Of a stretch of DNA of 50,199 nucleotides, positions 13,548-23,500 are shown piece by piece. A program made the position numbers and the translations under genes. Location: the NCBI GenBank assembly GCA_015852425.1, contig JAAAIG010000200.1, positions 1 to 50,199 of the forward strand. The letters run 5' to 3'. The DNA is from Gryganskiella cystojenkinii (taxonomy: Eukaryota > Mortierellomycota > Mortierellomycetes > Mortierellales > Mortierellaceae). The notes beneath the pieces were generated by a model that had not been told where the DNA came from, searched no databases, and saw nothing but the letters and a program-made list of their open reading frames with translations. The stretch's first letter is position 1. Each line of letters opens with the position of its first letter.

Positions 13548-15414
13548 GATGGGGCATAAAAAGATCGGACTGGAAGAGGGAATAGACTGGAAGGCCCAAT
13601 TGAGAGGTAGAAAGAAAAAAAGGAGGAAGAGAAATAAAAAACGAAAGGAAAGAAAATCGGAAAAGAGAATGAAGCGTGAGAGAAAAGCGACAGGTGCTGG
13701 GTGTGCCTGCGCACAAACTGACAGAGGGGGCTGAAATAAGAAAAAAAAGAAAGACACATGGATTTCGTGCTTTATGTTCTAAGATCGCACGGGGTTGCGA
13801 GCGATCGAATTATCGAATTGACTTGAACGTGTGACATAACACGGCAAGGACCTGAGCTTTGCGCGACGATGCGCCACCAAAACGACGATCGTTTTGATCG
13901 ACTCGTTCTGATGATCACCATTTTGTTTTCCGTCTGTTGTTAGACCATCACTAATGGGAAACAGGAGTATCAAAATTGTGGTGAACATCGATCGCCCTGC
14001 CGTGGACAAATCACCTTATGACGCAAAAAGCTATTGTAGTAGACTCCACGATCTTCGCCGCCTTTGTCATCTCTCCCCCGGCTCTTGAAGCGCCGGGTCT
14101 CAAAAGGCAAGAAAAGTATGCAGGGAATGTGTCATCACCTACCGCAGCTGATCTCATGACATTTTCACCACTGTCAACTTGCCCCGTTTATTTTTAAGGT
14201 TGTTCACTGTCTCCTTGACTACGAGGCAAGAGGCGAGGGCCGAGATTCGTTCTTTTTTGTTGGAGCTTGAAAGGGTCCAATAGACTTAGTCCGATCCGAT
14301 CGGGGATCTTTTCTTGGGGTTAAAATAAAAAAAAAGTCATTTCTATTTTTTGTCCCTCCACTCGACAGTGTGAACCTATTTCGGGGAGAGTTGACGAATG
14401 AAGGGTTTGAAATTTACGTGGAAGAAGGAGTTTTCTTTTGACGTGAAGCTTTTTTAGGCGGACAGATCGATCCGAGTGACCCTGACCGAGTTTAAGGCGG
14501 GAGACAGGAGAGCCCTCTTTCCCTCCTGGTCGGCGCCAATTTTTTTTGTCCGTCTTCTTCCCTTTTACAGTACGCACCCTGCGAATGCTCAGTAGAGGAT
14601 AGCAAGACCACGGCGGTTCGAGAAGAGAACATCAGTCCTGTTCGCTCATCCCTTCCCCATCGTGAGAAGAAAGATGAAAAAAGGGGATGGACGAGTCCCA
14701 ACCCATCATGCAAGCGGTACTGACAGGCGTGGGAGCGGAGCAATGCAAGGGGCCGTCGAGCAAATGATAACGCGCTGCCGGAGACTCTCAAGTTTGTCCA
14801 AGTTCTCCCAGTGCGAGTACTGTAATATTATTGCTCCCAGCCCTGTCCCTGCAGCAAGTAAAAACATGTGTACAAGCAGTTGTTCCGCATAAACCAAGCG
14901 ATGTTTGTCTTAAACAACCACAAATGGGAACCAGCAATGAACAAGCAAACGAAAAACCAAACCTTATTTCGCCATTGGTTGCAACACCTGCCCAGTCGTA
15001 TGAATCATCCAGGGCGGGTCAGGAACAGAAAAAATAAGGTCGGGTTCCCACTGCCCCCTTTTCCTGTGCGAACAAAATCTCTTCCCGCGCAGCCAGAAAA
15101 AGTACAGTAAAGACTTTTTGATTAATTCACTTCCCGACTCAGAACTTCTTCCTCCACCTCCACCTCTGTTCTCATTGGCACACAACGGACGGAGACTGTT
15201 CACTAAAAAAAATCCTTTAAAACCTTCAAAGTTCCTTCACCCCTGCCCCTGTTCACTTTTTTTTGTTCCAAAAAACGACTTTGCCTTTCTTCAACATCTT
15301 AGTCTTCATCATCCTCACTCTCTGTGTCTGTCCCTCCTCTCTTCGAAATTCTTTATATTCTCTGTTTTACACCTTCGTCGAACATCAATCCTCCAAACCA
15401 CACAAATACACATC
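13548..15414. promoter_or_regulatory. Intergenic region upstream of two divergent genes
   Basis: I see no supported gene in these 1.87 kb. A perfect 7-bp inverted repeat, AAAACGA-CGA-TCGTTTT, lies at 13879-13895 and could be a protein-binding site for the divergent promoters of the phosphatase (minus) and the Ser-rich gene (plus). Another 8-bp palindrome, CCGATCGG, lies at 14296-14303. The last ~300 bp before 15415 are strongly pyrimidine-rich, consistent with a leader for the Ser-rich gene. Open frames in this stretch are short and unconserved. Confidence 0.3.
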
Positions 15415-16797
15415 ATGGAGCAACCATCAAAACCTGCCGTCTACCTCAGACGACTTCAACGGGCCTTGAGTAGACCCAAAAGCTCAAAATCCAAGGACGT
15501 TGCGACCTCGGCAGCAGCACCACCCTCACCGTCATTGCCATCATTTCAGCATTCCAACGGCCGGAGACTCTCCCTCAGTCAATATATTCAACACCAACAG
15601 CAACAACAGGGATCTTATTCGGTCCAACTTCACAGTCATCATCACCATTACCAGCACAACCAGGACCACCATTATGATACCCCACTGTACTCACTCCAAC
15701 GCCGGCGCAACGTCCACAGTAACAATGGCAACCTCATGAGCTCGAGACAAAGATCTAGTTCTCCAGGAGGTTCAGTCTATTTTCATCACCCTTCAGCTGT
15801 TGACACGGCAGCCTTTGCCAAGGGGTCTTCATCCGCGTCGTCTTCAAAACTCGTTCGTAGATCTGGTCCACCCGCCATCATCACTATCCATCATATCCAA
15901 CCCGACCAGCATTACCCTTCCAACCACAGCAATGGCACCTACGTGACCTTGGCCCGTAGCAAATCCATGCCCCTTCGTCGTCGGAAACGATTTTCGCACC
16001 AGCCATCTCCTTCTCATCCATTTCCTCCTACGCCTGCGATGCCTTCATACTGTCTCGTGGATTCCCCAGTCATGACACAGCAACAACGCCAACCATCGCA
16101 ATGGTCGACTTGCTCCTCAGTACCCGCATCGCCTACGACGCTGTCCCCTCCCTCAGCGAACCATGTGCCAGAGCTGAGAGCTGAATCAATACAGGATAAT
16201 ATCATGTCTAGTGGTTTCGCTGCGGCGGCGGCTGGCCAACCTGACACAACAGATGCAGTGCTGGAACAGTTGGTCTTGGACCTGGATTTGTGTCCATTCT
16301 CAAAAGATCCTGGTTCGACAGTCTCTGACACCATGTCTGATTCTCAATCAACCCGCCAGCACTCTCTCGATTGCAACAGCTCGTCTATGATAGTGCCAGG
16401 GGACCTTGACGGTTACCAAAACAACAGAACCCAGACCCCTTCCTCGCCGCGTTCTCCCTTCAGGGTGTCGTCAAGGCCTATCCGTTCTCTGACCAGTTCC
16501 AGTCTCGTCAGCAACCAGAGTTCAACCACGACCATGACCATGACCCAGGTTGATTCTTCGAGCATGTCGATTCAATCCCATATGTCTGAGGCCTCCATGT
16601 TGTCTGCGGCCATGTCCGCGAGTGGGCTCCCGTCGATGGATATGATGATGGATCAGGTCGACAAGAGTATTGCTGCGGATCGTCGAGCCCAGTTGGTCGA
16701 GAATGCGGCGGTATCAGTCCCGCATGTCACGTACGTGAACCGACTTTCGTTAATGGCCGAGCCTTGTTCTGCCAAGGTTGAGACTTGGGTCAACTAA
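15415..16797 (+). CDS. Hypothetical Ser/Gln/His-rich protein, unknown function
   Basis: One uninterrupted exon encodes 460 residues starting MEQPSKPAVYLRRLQRALSR. I do not recognise a domain. Composition is dominated by Ser with Pro, Gln and His. There is a short poly-Gln run followed by a His/Tyr/Gln-rich patch (about residues 60-85), a basic RRRKRF motif near residue 190 that could be a nuclear localisation signal, and a C-terminal part with predicted amphipathic segments (VLEQLVLDLDL; MDQVDKSIAADRRAQLVENAAV). The frame is open further upstream to 15118, but that part is rich in Phe, Leu and Pro from pyrimidine-rich leader DNA, so the Met at 15415 (context CATCATGGA) is preferred. The length of the open frame and its low-complexity, disordered character suggest a regulatory or scaffold protein. 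That is only an impression. Confidence 0.7.
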   Translation: MEQPSKPAVYLRRLQRALSRPKSSKSKDVATSAAAPPSPSLPSFQHSNGRRLSLSQYIQHQQQQQGSYSVQLHSHHHHYQHNQDHHYDTPLYSLQRRRNVHSNNGNLMSSRQRSSSPGGSVYFHHPSAVDTAAFAKGSSSASSSKLVRRSGPPAIITIHHIQPDQHYPSNHSNGTYVTLARSKSMPLRRRKRFSHQPSPSHPFPPTPAMPSYCLVDSPVMTQQQRQPSQWSTCSSVPASPTTLSPPSANHVPELRAESIQDNIMSSGFAAAAAGQPDTTDAVLEQLVLDLDLCPFSKDPGSTVSDTMSDSQSTRQHSLDCNSSSMIVPGDLDGYQNNRTQTPSSPRSPFRVSSRPIRSLTSSSLVSNQSSTTTMTMTQVDSSSMSIQSHMSEASMLSAAMSASGLPSMDMMMDQVDKSIAADRRAQLVENAAVSVPHVTYVNRLSLMAEPCSAKVETWVN

Positions 16798-17656
16798 AAG
16801 AAAAGAAGTCCCCCACGTCTCATTTGTATATTTACCCCTTCGCCTCCAAGGTGGGCAACCAGAAAAAGAGTCGTTATTGCACGCTGGTTCGTGTAATGAC
16901 TCTACAGCTCCATACCCAAATAAAAACGCTTTTTATTTCTCACTTGTGCTGCTCACTTTTGAGAACTCGGGGGCACAACCATGTTGGTGGCACTGACCTC
17001 ATATTCATTTGTTCAGTGCTAAATATCCTCCACAAAGGAGGATGTTTCTCCTCTTACGCCCGCAAAAGGCGTTTGATGCTCTCAGTTGGTCGAAGCTCNN
17101 NNNNNNTTTTTTTTTTTTTTGTCCTCGCAAAGAGACCATTCGATCTGTTTGTGTGCTGACAAGGGCTGTTTGCAACACTACTTCCCCTGCCCTTTGCTAG
17201 AGTTTCCTCGATTGTTTGTGCTCACCACTTTATTTTTCTTTTTGTGGAGCAAAAGCACAGAACACAAACAAATAGTTGTTATTTTTTCACCTCCACCCAC
17301 CATTGCACACAAGGCAGGGCGATTGAAGGCGGAGAGGATCGAAAGGATAAAAGAAACAGGCGATGAAAGAAACCTTTTTTTCACAGATGAATTTCGGCTG
17401 ACAAGGAACAATGGAGAGAAGAAGAACGGGCGAGGGCGTGAAAGTGGAGAAATTTGGATGCTCACTCGCCGTTCTACATGTTCAGCCGTTCGATTTTTTA
17501 TATATGTTTAGTGGCCATTTCTTCTTCTTTTCTCTCTTTGCTCTTTACGCCCCTCTCCACCAGTACCCTAAACTTACCCTTCCTCTGTCCTTTATTTTCA
17601 TCCTAGTTGAACCTCATTTCTTTCTCTCCCTCTACATATTTAATAACGTCTACAAC
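16798..17656. other. Intergenic region with an assembly gap
   Basis: The stretch holds the 3' flank of the Ser-rich gene and the promoter of the secreted-protein gene. Eight Ns at 17099-17106 are followed by a run of 14 T, so a homopolymer probably broke the assembly; real length there is uncertain. A TATATATG motif near 17498-17505 lies about 150 bp before the next start codon and may be its TATA element. No coding sequence is supported. Confidence 0.5.
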
Positions 17657-18706
17657 ATGCGTTTCACTCTTGCTGCTGCTACGGTCATGACTATGGCGAC
17701 GACTGTGATGGGTGCCTGGAAGAACTTGGGCGGAGACTTGTCCTTTGTCGGACCTACTTTCAATGCCACGTTCAAGGCCGGAGATACTATTCCCCTCGAG
17801 TACGCCTTCAACAACATCAGGACGGTGGCCAACGGCACGAACCCCGCCAACGGCACGAGCCCCATCACAGGTACGCATTCCTTGTTTGTTAGCTTCACTG
17901 TCACTTTAATGCTTCTCTTGCGCTCAGCTTCAAAAGCAAGGGATCAGAGGCGTGCTAAAGATATTTGTTTTTAGGTGTACTAACATAAATAACATATTGT
18001 ATTGGTGAACATGTAGTCACTTTGACCTCTTTGACCTGGATTTCACCTTCTGAGAACCAGACCGTTCAGGTTACGTTGGACAACAATCGTGCAGCGTCGA
18101 CGATCTCGGTGCCTTGTTTGGCGACAGACGTTTGCACTGGCGTTTACTACCCTAAGCGTATCAATATGGTCATCCCTCCCAACACATTCCTTACCAACTA
18201 CACCGTAAGTATGATGAGATTGTCATGGTCGAGCGGAGCCCATGAATATGCATTCCCTCCCTCATCTCTTCTCCTCGATTGCCACCATGGAAAAGAGTTA
18301 AGACTCAAAAAAAAAGAGCGGAACGAATTAATTTTTTTAATCAGCGCGCAGACGAGGAACAGACGTGCAAACAACACCAGCAATGTTAGCTATCTATCAT
18401 ACGAGACTCGCCTCCTGTCTCTAACCCAATGCCTCTTTGCTTGCAATGCCACTATAGTTTGAAATTGGATACACCTTGCTGATTGCTGGTGGCAACCGTT
18501 CGATGTCCTACCGCCAACCAGTGACGATCGTTGCCTCGACCGCGAATGTGACCGCAATCAAGTCTGTCTTCCCTCAGGCTTCTGAAGTCACTGTGACCTT
18601 GCCCGTTCTTGCTGGACCCAAAGGTAGTGCTGGTGTGATGACCCAGGTGCCCAAAGCCGTTGTTGGTCTTGCTGCTGTTGCCATCTCTGCCGTACTTATG
18701 CTGTAA
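17657..18706 (+). CDS. Small secreted, probably GPI-anchored glycoprotein with Ig-like fold (Kre9/KNH1-like)
   Basis: Three exons (17657-17870, 18017-18204, 18458-18706) encode 216 residues. A signal peptide is clear (MRFTLAAATVMTMATTVMGA, cleavage likely near residue 20). The mature part has FVGPTFNATFKAGDTIPLEY and a beta-rich stretch with TLTSLTWISPSENQTVQVTL. This pattern recalls the fungal Kre9/KNH1 N-terminal Ig-like domain found in cell-wall and GPI proteins. Two Cys (SVPCLATDVC) could pair. Several N-glycosylation sequons are present (NAT, NGT, NGT, NGT-type, NQT, NYT, NRS). The C-terminus ends in a hydrophobic tail, VVGLAAVAISAVLML, preceded by small residues, as expected for GPI attachment. 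A role at the cell wall or plasma membrane is likely. The domain assignment is by resemblance only. Confidence 0.82.
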
Positions 18707-18956
18707 AAGAAAAAGATAGATATTCGCTCCTCCGAACCTTCATAAAACAAATTTTTAATTTGACGTAACAGAATATGGATTCGATCGTAAATGCAATGGG
18801 CCGAAAAGGGGGTCCAACCTCTGTAAAATTATTTTTTTTTTGGTGTCAGCCACTCAGAAATGAATCCAATAAAAAAAACAGACAAAAGCAAGCGACAAAC
18901 GGCAATTCGAAGGTTTTTTCCTCCTCTAAATTTACCACTTTGGCATATTTTCAAAC

Positions 18957-20518
18957 ATGAGCTCGTTCGAAAAAGTATGCTTCTACAAATCAATGAGAAC
19001 CGATCATATTCCAAGGAACAAAGGAGGGCTTAATCAGGATCCAGCAACATCTTCAGGAGGAAAACCATCATCATACATCATGCGGAACGAATGTTGGGTG
19101 CTAGGAGGAGGAGGACAAAGGAAGCTCGAGCCCAAACCCTTGGGGTCCATTTGACATTTGACATTCGAATTTCAAATTCATCTGAAACGTCGATTCAGCC
19201 TTAGCAGGACTCGACCATCTCATCCCCAGGATCGAATCAATCACCATTATGATGGAATCATCATCGTCATCTACTAAGGATCATCGACGATTTTCAGATT
19301 TTATTACATGGGATTACTCTGATTCAGAGGACCATATATTGCCAAGTCAGGAAAACAGACACACTTAGCCAAGAACAAAAAGAGCCGCTCCTCTAACCAA
19401 CGGCGAATCTTTTTTTTCTTCTTCTACCCACTTCTCATCAGGTGGTTGTCATCGACGGCAAGGGCCATCTTTTGGGTCGCCTCGCCTCCATTGTTGCCAA
19501 GCAGGCCCTCACTGGTCAGCGCGTCGTCGTTGTCCGCTGCGAGGAGTTGAACGTTTCCGGTTCCTTCTTCCGTAACAAGCGTAAGTTTGATTCGATGATT
19601 GGAACGTCATCACCGCAGCGTCTCAGGAGAAGGATCAACATAACATACAATTCAAGCGTTCGAGGGATATGTTTTTTTATCAGCACTCTTTCGCTATTCA
19701 AAGAATCAAGGATGGTCGACAACCCGACATATTACCTTTGAAAAATACAAAGCTACAGCGTGGAGGCTGAAGTCATAGGCCTCACCGCTCAAGAATGACA
19801 ATCGACACCATGATCGATCCAGGAAAAAAAATAATCAATATTTGCCTACCGACTCCAGAAGGCGAGGATGGTTTATCTAGGGTGCACGCACCCTTTCAGC
19901 TCACTAGAGGCAGCCGACGTCTCTTGCTGTTGTGCGCATATCCAGGATATTTTTTCCGGGGCTATTACCGCCTGTACAAGATTATGGGAAGCAAACTTCT
20001 CAAGCTCATCCATAGATCTGATGTTAACCCTTGCTCCGTTACTATTATTGTTCCACGAAATTACAGTGAAGTACCACGCTTTCCTCCGCAAGCGTTGCGT
20101 CGTCAACCCTGCCCGTGGTTCGTTCCATTTCCGCGCTCCCTCCCGCATCTTCTACCGTGCCATCCGCGGAATGGTCCCCCACAAGACCGCTCGCGGTGCT
20201 GCCGCTTTGGACCGCATCAAGCTCTTCGAGGGTGTCCCCCCTCCCTATGATCGCATGAAGCGCATGGTTGTCCCCTCTGCTCTCCGTGTCTTGAAGTTGA
20301 AGCCCGGTCGCAAGTTCTGCACCATCAAGCGTGTCTCGCACGAGGTCGGCTGGAAGTACAACGATGTTGTCGCTAACCTCGAGGAGAAGCGCAAGGTCAA
20401 GTCCAAGGCTTTCTACGAGCGCAAGAAGGCTATTGCCAACGTCCGTGCCAAGGCCGTCACCGCCAAGGCCTCCGAGTTGGCTGCCGTCCAGGAGAAGATC
20501 TCTGCTCTTGGTTACTAA
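18957..20518 (+). CDS. RPL16: 60S ribosomal protein uL13 (L13a/L16)
   Basis: Three exons (18957-18974, 19442-19580, 20067-20518) encode 202 residues, matching the usual ~200. The first exon is only MSSFEK; joined across a 467-bp intron it continues [20 protein letters not shown], the conserved uL13 N-terminus. Exon 2 ends in FFRNK and exon 3 resumes [10 protein letters not shown], then [34 protein letters not shown] and a basic helical tail ending SALGY. The protein is part of the large ribosomal subunit near the peptide exit region and is basic throughout. Codon use in exon 3 is strongly biased to C-ending codons, as expected for high expression. Both introns (467 and 486 bp) are long for this window; introns of the homologous gene host box C/D snoRNAs in animals, but none is convincing here. 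Without the remote first exon the gene would appear to lack a Met start. Confidence 0.96.
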
Positions 20519-23500
20519 ACGTTTCTTTAGAGTCGTCCTCCTATTGCTCTAATGAATACACATTTCCACGCTTCAAAACAACAGATCTTGAGTTTTCTTT
20601 ATTATTATTTTTTGGTTTGTTGATTTTGTTTGATCTTGCATGGCGTTGCCATAGGCAATCTGTTTAGTAAGAGGCCGACTGAGCCCTAGCTATGGGCTGT
20701 ATTCAAAAGTGGCGTGGAGACAACAATCGACGTCGTCGAATGGAGACGACTGAAGACCAACCTTAACTAATGTACGACGAATCTTCTGGACTTTTTTTAC
20801 TTCTAAGTGTGCTCACAAATGAGGGTAGGCCAGAGGTTTTCTCAGATTCAATCCATCAAGACTTCTGATATATGGTCTCGTTGGCTTAGGAACAACAAAT
20901 GAGGCACGAAAAACGGTGGCATCAAGGGGACGCTATCAACAACAGGACCTTGATGTCGTTGTTGTCGCGTAATTGAAGTACTTGTAATATATATATATCT
21001 TAGACCCAGGCATGGCTTGACGAGGATAGGCCATGTTGGTGGCAAATGCGCTTAAAATTCATGAATTAGGCATTCCTCTTCGACGAGGCGCGAAAGGCAC
21101 CAGTTGGGGGGTCGGAATCACAAATACCAATGCAGCTTAGTCGAGTCGATCCTGGTAATTGTCAGTCGTCCGTTGGACTGATCGCGAATGCCAAAAAAGA
21201 TTTATTCGTCAGTAGAGGTTCAAGAGTTGCAACAAAATTCTTTGGACAAAAATGGGTGGGGGGAAAGACGGAGGGCAGAATGCATGAGATTAATCTCTAA
21301 TGAAGCGATGGCCTTGGCCTCAGGGCTGCAGGACCAAATCTCGCTTCCGTCCGAAGATCAAATAAGTTATTGGAGAATATCAAAGTTTCAAGATTCACAA
21401 ATCCATTCTACCGCGACTTCGTTTGCCCCCGATTTTGTTACGCACAAAACCTAACCATTTTTGAGAGACTTTTATTGCAGGCGCGATGAGCTCGAGAGAC
21501 TGCTCACGATCGCCATTGCTGATATAGTAAAGGCGACTGGTACCAACAACTCGGTTCTGCTCTGTGTGCCAGAATTTTACATCGAAGAGGTTGTGAAAAA
21601 CGATGTATCGGTCTCACAAAAGATCGGTCAAGAAAAGAACTTTCCAATCGTCATTGTTTCTTAATCCAAGGGGTGTTCAGGAAGAACGAGAGTGAAAACC
21701 ACAACAACATAAAAAATTATCGATTAACGAATATGAAAGACCAGCAGGAGAGAGGGCCAATACTAAGCACTATGGTTTGACGTTCACTTTCCGCGTAGTA
21801 GCTAGTCTACAACACGAGCTGAGTGCCGTAGTAGAGTACAAATTGTTCCTTCAGCAGCGGCAACTGCCAGATTGAATCACCCTCTATCGATTCAACCACA
21901 GCACAGAAAATAATACTGTAATGCATCTCGGCCTTTCGGCGGCGCAGGACAAACAGGTGTTTAGCAAACAGGACCAGTGGGAGTCCGCCGCGAGCGAGGG
22001 CGTGGAGCATGGCGGTGTCCGCTGTTACTTTTTCTGTCTCCATTTTTGTTTACGCAATATTTTTGATTCTCAGCCCGGCATTGCCTTGCCCCCAACAGGC
22101 AGTGTTGGCTGTGGTGTTTTCTTTCGCTCTTTCCTTTATGCTCACAGCACTACTTCTGGAGGCCCTCTTGTGGCCAAGTTTGTAGACGAAAGTTCAGTAA
22201 AATAAAAAAAAACAGATGCTCTCTCAAATCTGACGATTGGGACATGGTTGCCGCATGTTGTACAAAGCTATCATTTCGTGTGCTCGAGAAAAAAAGAGTG
22301 CAGAAACTTGATCAAGTCCGACTCAACTGAGCATGGCGCAGAGTCGCAAAGTTCGCTTTCGTAGTTGTCATCATTGAAATGTTGCTGGTTACAAATTTTC
22401 TGCTGGAGACCTTGCTCGCCGTCTCATGTCAAAGAGCACGCATAGATCATAGCCCATGAGTCTCAACCAGCCAAGATTGGAGAGAGGCCCCAAAAGCTTG
22501 TGCCATCCCTGCGCTTGGTTGTCACGCAAGAACTGCATTTGTGATAGACCTTTTTGTTTTACAAAGCCTTCGGAGCTCAAGTTCATACTCCTTCTGCACT
22601 TCAAGGTACAGTGCTGTACTTCCATTGTTCTTGTAACACCCCTTCAATGTGTTCTCTGAATGCCATCCATTTGTACCCTTCTTCGCAGTGTTTTTTGTTC
22701 ACAAGGCCATCCTTGCATAAAAAATCCGATAACATCGCATGCGAGTACGTATCCCTACCCCCACCATCGTGCATGTCCCACGAGGGATCCGGATCGGCTG
22801 CCATGATGCCCAATGTCGCAGATTTTTTTGTTCCACCATGTGTTCGTCTTTCTCCTCTTCGCCCTCACTTTTTTCTTTGATGATATGAAATTGTACATCG
22901 GTTGGCATCTTGCGTGTTACGTAGCATTTGAAAAGTATCGTCGCGAGAGAGTAAAACGCATTTGCAAGTGTCTCAGGACCCTGCAGCATCGATCCGAATC
23001 TCATGTTGCTGTTTTTGTCGCCCCTTTTTGATCTTGAAAATGAAGTGAAGAGACTGGTGAAGGCAAAAGGGAAATAGGGGAGGATCGTCATCATTTCAGC
23101 TCCTTCTGAGGATTCCTCTGACAGTGGTCAATGCCTCGAGTAGTCAAAATGGCCCCTTGAAATCCAGTTTGTTTTTTGGTTTTTTTTGCAGCACAATTAT
23201 CATGTGGATCTCTTTTTGACGAATTTGAGTTCTGCACTAAAAACGTGGAACCGAAAGGGAAAAAAAACGGTGCTCTCTGAATTGATTTTTTTAAAAAGAG
23301 AGAGCAGTATAAGAGAAGGAAAGAGGTGAAGGCGCAGACCCAGTGAGGTCCGACAGCCAGAGCAAGACCGATATTTGATAGGTCGGGGAGTCATGTTACC
23401 AAGTTCACTTTAAGCGACACATCTTTACTCCCTCCACGTCCTTCACCCACAAAAGCTTCTTTGTCAAATTGTCAATGCACCGCATCCCTCCACATCGCTC

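Noticed and set aside
19249..19322. Possible box C/D snoRNA in RPL16 intron 1 (ATGATGG at 19249, CTGA at 19319)
   Set aside because: Box C deviates at the last base, there is no terminal stem and I could not match a guide to rRNA. RPL13A introns host snoRNAs in animals, so a snoscan search is worthwhile, but the sequence does not support a call.
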